Assembly (NCBI GenBank): GCA_021397835.1
Contig: JAJFZO010000356.1
Span: 434,001-498,000, forward strand
DNA: 64,000 nt
Direction: 5' to 3'
Origin: Moringa oleifera
Taxonomy: Eukaryota; Streptophyta; Magnoliopsida; Brassicales; Moringaceae
Position 1 is the first letter of the stretch; each line of letters starts with the position of its first letter. The translations under genes were made by a program, and so were the position numbers. The notes under the pieces were generated by a model, which made no database searches, was not told the origin of the DNA, and saw only the letters and a list, made by a program, of their open reading frames with translations. Positions 1-12,440 of the stretch are shown here, one piece after another.

Positions 1-200
1 CGGATCAGTATTTATTTCCATTTCTGCATTTTATTACGGTTTCAAACTCTGTTTGATGAGAAGTTCAGCTTCAACAAATGTTGGTTGACATGAATTTCTG
101 TAGAAGAGACAGGGCGAGAGTCATCATGTGAAAAATATTGTAGGAGCATGATGAATACAATTTGAATTATAGCAAACACCTAAACAGTTGTCACACACTG
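1..200 (+). other. 3' flank of an upstream RLK gene (body outside window)
   Basis: The first bases align with the region downstream of the RLK stop codons at 46881, 19627 and about 22970, including the shared stretch around the words gttcagcttcaa and ggttgacatgaattt. All RLK copies in the cluster share this 3'-flank signature. Only flank, perhaps 3' UTR, is present; no coding sequence of that gene is in the window. Confidence 0.8.
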
Positions 201-1999
201 ACATCGTAGGCTGATAAGAGCTGGACGCTACGCTGCTAGTTCTTGCCTCATGGTTGAGTCACCTTCTCGCCAGGCACACCTCTGTTCAAAAAAGAACATA
301 CAACTACGCATAGGCACTTCGGAGATGAGGGCTCCTTCATCTTCTGAGTCTTTTCTGGGTTTTTCTTTTAAAAAAAAATTATTCAGATTAGGGCTCCTTG
401 AAATTGTATTAGGTTTATTTATATTGAGGGGTGTCAATTTCCTTCCTTTACTTCTCAAGCATACACTCTTATGTCTATATATTAAGGCTGGCATGTTACG
501 GATGTGCAGAAAGAAAAAGAACAGATAGTTAATAATATATTTTATATGTCTCCGAAATCACATGACACCATTTTTTTTTTTTTTCTAATTTTGCAAACAA
601 TCAGACTTTTGGCTTTAAAGCCAAGTTGCATCCTAAGTACATTAGACTCTGGCATGTAAGTTTTCAAAGCCCATTAAACAAATTACATTACCTACTTTCA
701 TATTTCATTTGGATTTGTAAATTTGAAACACATGTATTTCTATTTTAAATAATTTTAAAAAATATTTATAGATGTTGAAAATTCTGGGGTTTATATTCCA
801 CCTCATGATATCATAATCTTAAAAATCTTGTTATTGAAAATATACTACACAAAACTAAATTTTAAATTTATTTTTTAATTTAAAAATTTTAGGATAATTA
901 TAAAAATATTTTGAATTATATTTATTTTTTATTTTTTATTTTGAAATACTAATTTTAGATATTCTGTTTTTGATGTTTTAACTTGGATTAATTGGGACTA
1001 TACCTTTAATATTTTAAAATGAGTTATTCAAATTGAATTATCGAACAACGAATTTCAGCTTAAAATTTTTTAAATTGATTAAACTTTGATTACGTTGTCA
1101 AATTTTTTTTAATGTGGATGTTAAAATTGAAGATCTTATATAATAAATTTTTTATTTAAAATTTTTCATAGAAGTAAAGCAAGATTCAAATTATATTTAC
1201 AAATAATTTAATTTTTTTTAGTACTAGAAATATTTTTTAAAAAATTTATATTATAAAAATTTAAGTATTCATAAAAAAATTTCGTAAGTCAAAAATTATT
1301 TTAAAATTAAGAGATGAACCCAAAATAGAGTACAGATTTATTTGAGTCATGTCTTAAGATATTTCAGTAACAAAACTACCTTAATTTTTCATAATTGTTG
1401 GAGCCAAATTCCAATTTAAAACAAATTGAAATAGCAGAAGTATAAGTGATTCAATCGATATAATGAAATTTAAATTAAAAAATAAATTTTATTTATATTT
1501 TTTTATATTTACTCAAAATTTTGAAATTCTAAATTGTATTGAAGTTCTCTTTATTTCAAATGAAACTCAAAAACCATTTATATCAAATTAATACACCCAA
1601 ATGCAAGAAAAAATTGTCAGAATCATAAAAAGATTTATGTTCGGTGGGGCTTTTTTTTTCTTTTGTAATCATGGACAAAATTAATATTCACACGCGAGCA
1701 AGTATATATATTTATTTTTCTTTTTTTTTTTTGCTTTGTCTTAATAATGTAGACTGTAGTATTATAATGTAGCTTTGCTTCAACAGATTTTCCTATAATC
1801 TACTCTGGCCTTTCAAATTTATGCTCCACCATTTTAATTGATACATGCTACTTAATTATATTAAGGTAAGAGAACGTTGAAAATCAAGCACACCATGGAA
1901 TTTTAATATTTAATGACTTTTAATTCATTTAATTTTTTCCCTTCTATTTTATATTGTTTGGTAATATTTTATATTGTTATATGATGCTATTTAAAAATA

Positions 2000-4900
2000 C
2001 AAATGGATTAGATATTAGGAGAGGATCTTTTTATAGTGCTTAGATAAAAAGATCTATGAGATGAAAACAAAGATCAAAGGGTCATCACAATAAGATTGGG
2101 GTACCCTTCGATACTCAAGTTAGTATGAATTTTACTAGAGTTTAGCTATGGATTAGATATCTTAAATGAGGCATACTTAAGATCTTCCTTGTTAGTTAGG
2201 TGGAAAGGTATAATGGTCTTTTCGGTTTGGTATGACTTGTCTTTGGTAGATAAGATCATGATTTATCCTCGCTCCAAACAATAAATTCAATTTTTTGGAT
2301 TTTTTGACGTCATCCCGTTTGGTTAGCCTCCACACATCATAGGACCTCATTGATCGTATTATTGTGAAACTAATGCCTCCTCCCTTCCTTTGCTGACACT
2401 TAGTCACTTGTTACTGTTATTATTGTTTGTGCCCCTCAGCTTTATAGGTTCCATTCTCTTTCTAAATCTAGGCATGCTTTACTAGGGAGTGTGTTTCCTT
2501 AATCTTGTGGATTAGGCCTTTAATGGACCATTTGTCAAGGACCTTACTTGGGATGACCGTGCCAAATCCAAGTTTAAGCTCATCACAAGTCCCCCATTCT
2601 TTCAATCAAAGGGATAAGTCTAACGTATTTTGAGTTGAAGGAATTGAAAGAACTTTCACTTTGCATCTTTTTCGCGACTAGGTTAACTAATAGGTCTAAA
2701 TAGATCTATATGCAGACTTTTGTTATGGACGAGCTCATCTGCGAGGACCTCCTTTGGTTAACAAGTTAGTTTATTATGGCATTTTGGTTAGATAAACTGG
2801 TTCACAAAGATCTCTTACAAGTAAGGCCAATAGGCAAGTTCCTTTACAGTTAGATCTAATCTATATGAGTCATTTTTGTGTAGCTAGCCCATAAGTGCTT
2901 TCCTCTAACAAGGTTAGTCTATCAAAGCCTTTTCACGAGCGAGACTAGTTTGCGAGGACCTTTTTTTTTTTTTTTTTATAGACAAGGGCCTCAATTGCCT
3001 ATTTAGTGCAGCCATTACCTCGGGCACGTTTCTTTATAAATATGATTGTTCTTTTTGCATTTCTCCAAGACCATCATTGTTTATTATCCCCATTCCATAC
3101 GACTTTCTATTACCTAAAGCTTCATATCCTATGGGATTTTATAGCTTTAATTGCCTTGAGACTTGTGTAAGGTCTTTTCGAATTCATTAACTAAGGTTCA
3201 GTATTTGTCATTCATTAAAGCTTTTAGCGGCCTTTATAGACTCCTAATTTTAACTCTAACATTAAGTCAAAAGTAAAGATAGCTAGAAGTCAATAATCCT
3301 CTTTAAATCAGGATCATCTGTCAACCTCGAATTTAAGACTATGTTGTTAGCTTTGAGATCGGGCAAGTTCTAAATCAGTCTCACTTCTACTCTGATAATA
3401 GGTCGAGCATACTTTTACCTCGATGACAAATTGAGAATAACTTAATCCTAATGATAGGTTAGGAATACTGTAATGATGATACTAAGTTGGGTATAGCTCA
3501 ATGAGCGCATATCTTAACGTAATTCACCCCGATAGAGATTTCTCTAACATAGACTATCCTGCTATGAATCATCCCGACATGGGCTATCCTGATATGAATT
3601 ACCTCGATATGGACTACTTGATGTCACGTCAAGACTCAGATATACAGCTGCTGTGAGAGGAGGAATCAAGAAAGCGCAAGAAACAAGTGGAAGTCCTTGA
3701 TGAGATTCACATAAAGAGCATTCCAGCACTGTGATCTCTTTTTTTCTATGACAAAATTTTAAATTTTGAGATTGAGTTGATCCTAAATTTATCCATAGAG
3801 GGCATTATCCATGATAGATTTTGAATTTTAAAAGTGTGTTGATCCCAAGCTCGTTCACTAGAGGCTAGCGTTATCTAGTAATAGGTTTTTGAATTTCAAG
3901 ATCAGATTGATTGTATTACAACTCCTTTTTCTTTGGAGTAGAGTTTTTAATATTTGGTACACCTTATCATATGTCCTCCTTATAAATAGACCACTCAATT
4001 TGACAGCTAGGGGCATGGATCTTTATTTGATCGAGAAGAAATTATCAATCATCAATCAAAGAAATTGGAAAAAAAAAATAAAAAAAGAACAGAAACCTTT
4101 GTAATTTGGGTTTTTTGCAATTCTGCTTGTAGTGACCAAATATTCCTTAAATCCTATCAAAAAATCTCTAAGCCTCGAAGACGCGACTAAGTATTAAAGG
4201 TTGGCGTTGTGAAGCCTAAATTCTCTCTAGGAAGCTTTCTCTTGAGATTATTTACTTATCATTTGATGGAAGTGGCACAAAATTAATTGAAAGTACTATT
4301 GCTTTGTAACCATTATTTTGCGTAAGTGGATAAAAGATAATATTTTATATTTTATTCCTCTATTGGTTATTTACTCTATAGCATATTTTACTTTTTTCTA
4401 AAATCATTCAAGAGAAAAAAATTTAATGAAGTTTATATTTTGATCTTTAAATTAAAACATATTTATTTTTCTAGAATCAAAGATCTAGTAGTGAGTAAAT
4501 TGAGATTCTTACGTAAAATCGCATAAAAAATTTATATCACGAATCAATTTCAAATTATCATAAGGAAATGAATCATTCTACTCAATGGTACCAATTCTTG
4601 GGTGTTGTGGGGGTGCTAATCCTTCCCAAAACATAGTCGATGCTCGACCCCAAATCATCTGAGATCAACTTCTCCAAATTTGAAGACCTTATATGTTAGA
4701 TCCTAGAAATGCATTGCTGCTTTTATTAAGGACTTGTTGATTTGGACAAAAATCAATTCTCAAATATGTCCATATATCAGTTGAAATCCTTCTTTTTGAG
4801 ATGGACTAACCTGGCTCTAGATTTCTTTAAAGCAGTAAGATCATTTTCCTTTCATATTAAACTAACTTCAGAAGACAATTGATAAGGAAGAAGATGCATC

Positions 4901-5340
4901 GGTTTATTTTCATGCTTAGATTGCATATTCTTTACCCATTGTTGTTCTTCTTTATAAGATACCAAGCTGACTCGATCTTCTAATTCATTCATTTTCGAAT
5001 CCAAAATAAAATTATTCTTTCTACCTTTATGATGATCTAAAACTTCAATTCTCGATGTCACAAAACATGAACAAAATAACATTTGGAATTACAATCAATA
5101 TTTCTACACTTCTATCTCCAGCCATGTTTGTGGCTTAATAAAGTAATAAGATCTTGATAAGGCTGACTTATGGTTTTTTTTTTTTTTTTTCTATATGCAA
5201 TGCTTGATTTGAGATTAGGCCTTTAGGTTTTAAAAAGCTTTAGGCCTCCAAATCTTCCTACACCTTTGGCTATTAAGATCATGAATGCGGACGTTAAAAA
5301 GTATCTCGAGAGTGAAACCATCCCAAGGCCTATTGCCATA
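2000..5340. mobile_element. Transposon-like block, probably LTR-retrotransposon remnant (left copy)
   Basis: This block is less AT-rich than its surroundings. It holds two TATA-like stretches (around 3035 and 3985), each followed by leader-like sequence, a short degenerate tandem series at 3545-3615 built on a 'gatatgaat' word, and no intact ORF. The look is that of long LTR or untranslated retroelement sequence. I could not find a matching LTR pair, primer-binding site or pol motif, so the class is inferred. The same block, with the same changes in order, is at about 48940-52280. What else it could be: ordinary degenerate intergenic DNA. Confidence 0.4.
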
Positions 5341-5787
5341 ACCAGACTTTTCTACGCGAAGAGCTAGAGTGTAAGAATTTTTTTAAAAATTTTTATGAAG
5401 TAGTCACCACTAATCTTTTTGTTTTGTTTATGCGATTGATCATCGATTTGTTTGAAAATATTTTTTATTAAAAAAATAACTCCATTTATCAAATTAAACA
5501 TAAGTCTAAGTAAAAAGAGAAGTGGATTTTTCCTTGATGATTTATGAATAAAATAAATCTAAACAACTGCTTTTAAGAAATAGATAATGATCGAATAAGT
5601 GAGTTTTTTTTTTCTCTTTTTTGATCTAATAGTTCTCATTTGTGTGAAAGTAAGGAAAAAAAATGAAGCTTCATGTGAGAAAAAAGATCCTTTATTGGTG
5701 ACAAAAAAGACATAAAAGTGAGAAAAAAATTGTCAAAGAATAAAAACGAAAAAAGAGAGGATTGGTACTAGAACTACACAATATTAT

Positions 5788-5790
<3 letters not shown>

Positions 5791-5823
<33 letters not shown>
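5791..5823. repeat. (TA)n microsatellite
   Basis: A pure TA dinucleotide run. The duplicate copy near 52722-52740 is clearly shorter, so the run has changed length since the duplication. Confidence 0.9.
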
Positions 5824-5825
<2 letters not shown>

Positions 5826-5989
5826 TCATAAAAATAAAATAATATTAACAAAATAAAAAATTAAAATCATAAAAATTAATAATTTTATATATTTTTTAAA
5901 AAAATTAAAAATTATTTCGAACAATTATCCTTAAAATAAAATCTTAAAATTATAATCACGTCAAAATAAGAGCGACACAACTTACAATG

Positions 5990-6770
5990 GATGATGCAGG
6001 AGGCTTGTGTTGAGGCCATCTCCAATGAAGACTTTAAAACACCAATTTGGTATTCAAAACCTGCTAACATGGTCTCGAGTAAAATGATAAATATAGATCG
6101 GTAATTTGGTGCAGCTACATATGTATTTTTTTAAATTTTTTTATATAATTACTTTTTCAAAATTTTTAAATCAAATATATTTTTAATGAATAACTCAATA
6201 AATATATCATATTATTAAAAAAAAATGATACCATTAAGAATACTTCAATAAGATCTTTAAAATAATATCAATATTTAATATATAATTTTGTTTTATTTAA
6301 ATTATTAATAATAATATATTTAATTAATAATAATATTATATATAATATCAAATTTATTATTTAAAAATATATAAAAAAATATAATAATTTATAATTTATG
6401 ATATAATTTAAACTTTTGATGAATATAATAAAAATAAAATTTATTTCAATTGAAACATAAGATAATAAGCATAATAACACACAAACGATTATAACATAAA
6501 TTTAAATTATAATATTAATTAAAATTAAAATATAATATTAATTTAATAAATTATTAATTTAAAAAATTATTAAAAATATAATTTATTATATAATATTAAT
6601 TTATTTAACATAAATAAATTAAAAATTTAAGTTATATTAATTATTTTATTATTTTAAATTAATTAATTAATATTATAAATATTTTTATTAATATTTATTA
6701 TTTATATTATTAAAATAATATTATAACATCAATTTCGTCTAAATAAATTAAAAATAAAAAAAATTAATAA
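5990..6770. repeat. AT-rich block, possible MITE relic
   Basis: It starts with a 'ggccatctccaatgaag' stretch, of a kind often seen at ends of short inverted-repeat elements, and goes on as very AT-rich DNA. Related sequence is found at about 52930-53690 and, in a different order relative to its neighbours, at about 32650-33130. I did not find the opposite inverted end, so the MITE reading is a guess. No coding potential is visible. Confidence 0.3.
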
Positions 6771-6782
6771 AATTTAATGCAT

Positions 6783-6990
6783 AGGGTTGACCTGATGGAG
6801 TCAGAGCGCCAGCGCCTTCTAGACGCAAATACAAATTGCATGTGGATGGACTGCTTCCCTGGCCCACACAGTGGTACCAGTCATAAGTCTTGCTCTCAAG
6901 GCTGTAGGCAACTTGCTCTAAGCATAAATTTGTCAGGTAAAAGACGAAAAGATTTTTATGACTTAAATTCATATATATGTTAATTTGTAT
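6783..6990. repeat. RLK-upstream module, type a, copy 1
   Basis: A GC-richer island of about 200 bases in AT-rich DNA, about 1.3 kb upstream of the RLK first exon at 8089. It recurs at 33718-33925 and 53702-53910, and more distantly at 13675-13990, each time upstream of an RLK copy. It opens with TTGACC, which fits a W-box core. The minus strand is open, and motifs such as KTYDWYH, PSTCN and YLR recur in the copies. I recognise no protein family. It may be a relic exon on the minus strand or a conserved regulatory island. Confidence 0.7.
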
Positions 6991-7379
6991 TTACTTATGA
7001 AATATAAAAGATTAAAAAAATTACATTAAAAGAATCGATAGTAATATCAATGTATCTCATAGAAGGATCTTTACTTATGAAATATAAAAGATTTGTAATA
7101 AAATATGAAGATATTTTAAATTTATGTTATATTAAATTAAAAAATTATTTCATACAAACATTTATGTATTAAAATATTCTTAAACTGTTAATTTTTTTAA
7201 AAAAATTGGTTTGGTGTATATATTCTTAATAGTTGTTATGTTTAATTTAATTAATTAATATTATTTTGAATTGCAAATGAAAATTTTGGGTAAATATTTT
7301 ACCTATACTGAAATGGACTAAACGGCAAATTTGATCTGGCATCAGAAGTGAAGCAACCCAGGGCACGTAGGAGACTAAA

Positions 7380-7432
7380 CTTGTCTCGAGTCTTTGAGTC
7401 TTGAGTCTTGAGTCATTGAGTCGGTCAACTTA
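7380..7432. promoter_or_regulatory. Short GAGTC tandem array
   Basis: The word GAGTC, mostly as TGAGTC, occurs five times within about 40 bases, with spacings near 8-10 bases. TGAGTC(A) is the core bound by some plant bZIP factors. The array is kept in the duplicate copy (54341-54375) with one unit fewer, and a diluted form precedes the intact RLK (about 34215-34300). A regulatory role is inference only. Confidence 0.35.
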
Positions 7433-7605
7433 TTACGTGGAACGTCTTTTACACACAAATAAACATTTAATGAAGGGAGACAGCTCCACTGGACCCGCCC
7501 AATTGTAGGAGTCATAAGTTTTCTCTAAAGCCGAACAGAGACTTGGCCTCCCATGATCAATTAATTTTGTTATGTAAAGATGAAAAGATTTTTTTGACTT
7601 AAAAG
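7415..7605. repeat. RLK-upstream module, type b, copy 1
   Basis: A diverged relative of the type-a module, about 0.5 kb upstream of the RLK first exon at 8089. It shares the words 'aataaacattta', 'acccgcccaatt', 'gagtcataagt' and the tail 'aaagatgaaaagattttt' with copies at about 34275-34370 and 54370-54560. The minus strand is open in the same register as the type-a module (motifs KTYDSYNW and CLFVCKR). Function unknown. Confidence 0.6.
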
Positions 7606-8512
7606 GGCACAAAGTTTTAGCATCATCAATAAAAAAGAATATTTTCAAGTGATTTTAATTTATTTTGATATTTTTTAAAAAATTAACAATATTTTTGTAA
7701 TTTATTATATTAATATGATAATAAAAAAATAAATATATCAAACTTTAATTATTGGTTTTATTAAATATCACATGTTAAGATTTTAATAAAAAATCAACAG
7801 AACTCAAATCCATCAACAAACATGTTTCTTAACATAACATTTATAAATGATTTTTTTTAATTTTTTTATAAATACAACAATATAATTAAAATATATTTTA
7901 ACATTAAAAATAGAATAAATGATATAATAAATGATTAATGATTAATTAGTAAATGTTATAATCAACCTTTTTTACAAAGAAAGTAGGAGAAAAATATCTT
8001 TCAAAAATTTGAGTTGTATTAATTTTATATAGTAAATATACCAAATAAAAAAGCCGTTATACTGTAGTTGTAACATGAATAAGAGAGAATGAGCATCATG
8101 GCTCAAAACACGACATTGGTTTTGGTTCTGAAGCCTGCATGCCTGCTTCTAGTTCTGCTGATTCACCAAGTTTCTTAGATGTAACCTTGCTGATGCTAGT
8201 TTTGAGTTTTCTTTCTTTTTTAGGGAAGTGTGCATAAAACACTGCTTTTGCGGCTTTCTTGAAGCTTTCTTGTCTCACCAAGAAGACTGCAAATATATGG
8301 ATCGATTAAGAAACTTCATCACCATCGCTTTTACAAATTGATAATGTTTGAAGTTTTCATGACGCGATTGTCAGTGATTGATAGTATTTTTTTTAATTTT
8401 ATAAAACCGGTTGATTGTTTTGGAATCACTTGAATAAATAGGCTGCATATTCTAATATATTGGACGTAATCTATTAAGAAATTAGAAAGAAGGATCCACT
8501 TGTATGTCAACA

Positions 8513-8801
8513 TGTTAGCCTGATGCCTTATCTGCTACAAAGAAGATATATTCTTCTACTTTATTAGGTAGTTGAACAAGAATAATCGTTTAGTTTGAAT
8601 TTTTAATTTAACTTTTAAGATATCTAGATAAGTAAAATTTTAGATTTGATTGTTGATTTTCTCTTCTAAAGAGGATCTTCATCAATGTAACGAAGTAAAT
8701 CTTTGAAAGTCATACAAAGTAATTTTAAGTTTCAAGAGTTATATCTCTTATTTTTTCTCTCTGCTTAAAAACCCAATAAATTCAAATAAAAAAAACCAAC
8801 A
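8513..8801 (+). repeat. 5' LTR of the intron-1 copia
   Basis: Begins TGTTAG, ends CCAACA. It aligns along its full length with 10565-10861, with many substitutions, which points to an old insertion. Confidence 0.9.
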
Positions 8802-8908
8802 AAGTGGCATAAGAGTTATTATTTTGAGGGACTTGTAAGGTTGAAAAAACTTGAACACAAACCGTAAACACTTTTTACCTGTATCCCAAAACCAAAAACT
8901 TATACACA

Positions 8909-10290
8909 ATGAATTCAAAAATTTCATTCATAACAATTGCACCTCCAGTGTTTGATGGAGAAAACTACCAGATGTGGGCTATTACAATGGAAGTATACTT
9001 TAATGCAAATGATCTGTAGGAAGCTGTTGAACAAGTATATCAAGTTTCAGAATTGCCAAACAATCCAACTGTTGCACAAATCAAGATCCAAAAAGAGAGG
9101 AAGTAAATAAAATCAAAAGCAATAGCAACATTATTTTCAGCTGTCTCATCCACCATATTTATCAAAATAATGATAATGAAAATAGCTAAAGAAATTTGAG
9201 ATTTTTTGAAGTAAGAATACGAAAGGAATGAAAGGATTAGAGGAATGCAAGTGCTAAATTTGATCTGAAAATTTGAGATGCAAAAGATGAAAGAATAAAA
9301 AACAATCAATGACTATTCCCATAGAATCTCGGTATAGTTAAAAATGTAAGATTTCTTGGTACTGTTTTTTCTAATTTAGAATTGTTCAAAAGATCTTAAT
9401 GACAATTCCTAAAAATTTTAAGACTACAATCTCATCTTTGAAAAATACTAAAGATCTATCAAGTATTACTTTGATAGAATTGTTGAATGCACTACAAATA
9501 CAAGAACAAAGGAGGCTTATGTGACAAGAGAGATCTATGTAAGGTGTTTTTCAAGCCAAATCACATAACAATAATGGTGGCAAAAATAACAAAAATGGTC
9601 AAATCTTTCCACATTGTCCCTATTGCAAAAAGATCAATCATCCACAAAACAAGTGTTGATGGAGGTCAGATGCAAGATGTCACAAGTGCAGTCAGTTAGG
9701 GCAGTTAAAGAAAATTTACAAATCCCAACAACAACAAAGAGAAGCCAAGAATGTTATTGAACAATCTTAGGAAAAGGAACTATTTATGGCATCATGCTTG
9801 ACTACCAACAACTTCCCAAGAAGCTAGCTTATAAACAGTGGTTGCATAAACCACATGACTTATGATCAAAAGCTTCAAAGATCTTAACAAAACTGTAATT
9901 TCTAAAGTCAAAATTAGGAATAGAGCATATCTTATAGTAAAAGGCAAAGGAATTGTGGCATTCAAAGGTCGCATAGGTTTGAAATTAATTTCAAATGTTT
10001 TATACGTTCCTAAAATTAATCAAAATCTTTTAAATATTGGTAAGCTCTTAGAAAAAAGATATAGGGTGCTATTTGAAGATAATCATTGCTTGATTACTGA
10101 TGCACAAGGCAAAAACATGTTTAAAGTCTCAATGAAAGGTAAAAAATTTACTTTGAATATGATAAAAGAGAAACAAGCTATAATATACAAAGAACACTTC
10201 CTAAATTCAAGGAGAAGATTCCCAGCTAAAGCTGCTAGTTTTCAATATAAGAAGAAAATCAAGCTTTTTTCTCAACAAAATAAAGCTTGA
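8909..10290 (+). pseudogene. Copia gag and protease/pre-integrase remnant
   Basis: From the ATG at 8909 the frame reads a typical copia gag start (motif FDGENYQMW). It stops at a TAG at 9017-9019 where relatives have tryptophan, and continues in pieces. A zinc knuckle near 9675-9720 reads CHKCSQLGQLKKIY, so the usual His and last Cys are lost. The protease site near 9830-9860 reads LINSGCINHMT, where active copia proteases have Asp-Ser-Gly, so the catalytic Asp is Asn. The last part (9862-10290) is a pre-integrase-like ORF with VLYVPKINQNLLNIG. Nothing here could work as an enzyme. Confidence 0.85.
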
Positions 10291-10564
10291 AGGGCTAAAC
10301 AAAAAACTACAGTAAGTTTACACTGATATCAAAGGATCAATGAGAACACAAATAAAGACTTTGCAACAAAAGGCTCCATTTGAATATGGCCATAAATCAA
10401 GAATGTAAAATGTCCAAATATTCCAATTTTAAACTCCCAAGAGAAGTATGAAAAGGAGGAAAAATATAGTCAAATCTACAGCGAAACAAAAAATAAAAAA
10501 TGATGACTTCCTAACAATGGTACTTTCAAAAGTTGATGTATGCAACAAAAACTGCAAGGAAGAA

Positions 10565-10861
10565 TGTTAGCAAGATGCCTTATTTGTTATAAAGAAGACA
10601 TATTCTTCTACTTTATCAGGTAGTTGGATAAGAATAATCTTTTAATTTGAATTTTTAATTCAGATTTTAACATATCTAGATAAATACAATTTTGGATCTG
10701 ATTGTTTATTTTTTCTTATAAATAGGTCCTCTATCAATGTAACAAAGTAAGTTTTTGCAAGTCATTCAAAGCAATTTCAAGTTTCAAGAGTTATATCTCT
10801 TATTCTTCCTTTCCTCTCAAAAACCTAATAAATCTACATAAAAAAAAAAAAAAAACCAACA
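10565..10861 (+). repeat. 3' LTR of the intron-1 copia
   Basis: Partner of 8513-8801. A purine-rich stretch (gcaaggaagaa) lies just before it, as expected of a polypurine tract. It ends in an A-run and CCAACA. Confidence 0.9.
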
Positions 10862-11965
10862 CAACATTACCATGTATATGAACGATCTTATTTGTTAGAT
10901 TCAGTGATTATTGATAGAAAATGATCCAAGCCTCTATAACCTGTTTCTCTCTCTCTCTACTGAAAAAATTGTAGATATTCATGTGTTGAACAAAGCAGCT
11001 ATTCTGTCTGTATCGTGCCTGTGAAAATTTCTGTGAGAAGAACTTGCCTAAACAAACCATGAAAGTCATTGCGTAATGATTGTGCAAAGGAGAACTATTG
11101 ATCTGATATGGTGTGAGTGCTTTGCAAGTAATGAAGCTTTGGGCTGTACACATATTTAATGCTTACTTAATGTGGTGAATTATGTTTAATCTACCATCTA
11201 AGTGTATATGCCATCTTATTGGTCACTAAGTTTTTAGCTCTCATATCCCTTTCTTTTTCTTGTAATGGAATTTGCAGGTTTCGTTGGCATGGACTGTGGA
11301 GCAAATGAGGATTACAAAGACCTATTGGCATGCATGTATTATGCGTCAGACTCAAATCATATAAACGCAGGAATGAGTAAGGAGATATTCCCCGACTCAA
11401 CCATTACATACAACTTTCAACAGTATTTTGAACTGCAGATCAAGAGGCTGAGGAGTTTCCTTGAGGGCAGCATGAATTGTTACACCTTGAAACTTGAAAG
11501 GGGCATAAATAACAACTATCTAATCAGAGCCACATTTTATTATGGGAATTATGATGGTAAAAACCAGACTCCCTCATCTGAGCTCATCTTAATGTTAACA
11601 GATTCAATACCATAAGGGGTCTTTTCTCATACTATAAGATGATTCATGTTCCTTCCAGGGATTACTTAGATATGTGTCTTGTAAACACCGGCAACGGAGT
11701 TCCTTATATTTTAGCTTTGGAACTGATGCCTTTGGACAACTCTACATATAAAGTTGATGATGGGCCATTATCGTGCATTCGGCCTTATGACTATGGGAGT
11801 GTCGATGGAAGCATCAAGTATACCTATTATAATCTTATTATATATATTATGTAGTTCATATCAGGCATGATTGATTATCTCCATAATTTTTAACATGAAC
11901 AACTTTTATAGTATTTTAAGTAACCTTTTTGCTTATATGTTTGGAAATGAGAACTTACTTCTTAT

Positions 11966-12440
11966 ACTGAGGTAAGCTACGCTTTCGATCAATATTTTAT
12001 GATACTTACATTAGAATTAAGTTTCAAATCGAAAAATACTTTATTGGATGTGTAAATATGACAATATTTTAATGGAATTATTTATTTTATTTATATTCAT
12101 ATATTTAAACAAATAAAAATTATTAGATATTATTTGAATATAAAGTATTTTAAAAAATTCAAAAATTCAAGTATTAAAACTTATTTTAAATTATTTTAAA
12201 ATTTTAAATTTAATTGAACACAACAATTTAAAAACACAATTTTTTTTATAAAAATATAAAGAACAAACGTATCAGTCACTTTATAAAAATATTACAGATA
12301 TCATATAAAATATTTATTTTAATCAATTTTTTTGTCAAAAGTAATATTTTATTTTTTAATTGATAAATTTTTATTATTGTTTTCTGTAAATTCACAAATA
12401 TTTATCATATCTTATAAATTATTTACCAATGAAACTCAGA
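11966..12440. other. AT-rich intergenic stretch, nothing recognised
   Basis: Very AT-rich sequence between the end of RLK homology and the next RLK relic. I see no protein motif, paired repeat or RNA gene. Confidence 0.5.

Larger units (their letters stand above)
1..8047. repeat. Left copy of an 8-kb segmental duplication
   Basis: The whole stretch matches 46949-55007 in the same orientation and order. Only scattered substitutions, small indels and microsatellite length changes separate the copies. It begins in the 3' flank of a receptor kinase: its first bases equal the sequence about 66 bases past the stop codon of the intact RLK ending at 46883. It ends in the sequence leading to an RLK first exon. 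No gene is seen inside it; short ORFs here do not resemble proteins. About 200-2000 and 5900-6770 are very AT-rich, and 2000-5340 is transposon-like. The match shows that another RLK very like the 34472-46883 gene lies left of the window. Confidence 0.93.
8513..10861 (+). mobile_element. Ty1/copia element, internally deleted, in RLK intron 1
   Basis: A complete insertion: LTRs at 8513-8801 and 10565-10861 start TGTTAG and end CCAACA. The 5-base target duplication CAACA lies at 8508-8512 and 10862-10866. The intact RLK has the empty site near 34935 with CAACA once, which proves the insertion. A tRNA-Met-like primer site (TGGCATAAGAGT) follows the left LTR at 8805. Only about 1.76 kb lies between the LTRs: gag and the protease/pre-integrase region, with no integrase core, reverse transcriptase or RNase H. 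It is therefore a non-autonomous copy. A related element sits at 37675-44679. Confidence 0.93.
8089..11965 (+). pseudogene. Malectin-like LRR receptor kinase, 5' fragment (first RLK copy)
   Basis: The 5' end of a subfamily I LRR-RLK, broken in several ways. Exon 1 (ATG at 8089) encodes a signal peptide much like the sister copies (MSIMAQ start, hydrophobic core) but meets an in-frame TAG after about 30 codons, and its splice donor is gone. Intron 1 carries a 2.35-kb copia. Exon 2 (11278 to about 11845) encodes the first malectin-like half with motifs such as MDCGAN and [11 protein letters not shown]; a small indel near 11585-11600 shifts the frame, and the donor at its end has changed from AGGTAT to AAGTAT. 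Homology to sister genes stops near 11965, so the second malectin half, the LRRs, membrane segment and kinase are missing. It cannot make a receptor. Confidence 0.9.

Noticed and set aside
250..528. ORFs on both strands of the RLK 3' flank
   Set aside because: Frames are not kept between this copy and 47197-47480, and there is no family resemblance.
2192..2407. ORFs inside the retroelement-like block (also 3889-4104 and 4852-5082, and their right-hand copies)
   Set aside because: The duplicate copies disrupt or change the frames; no protein motif.
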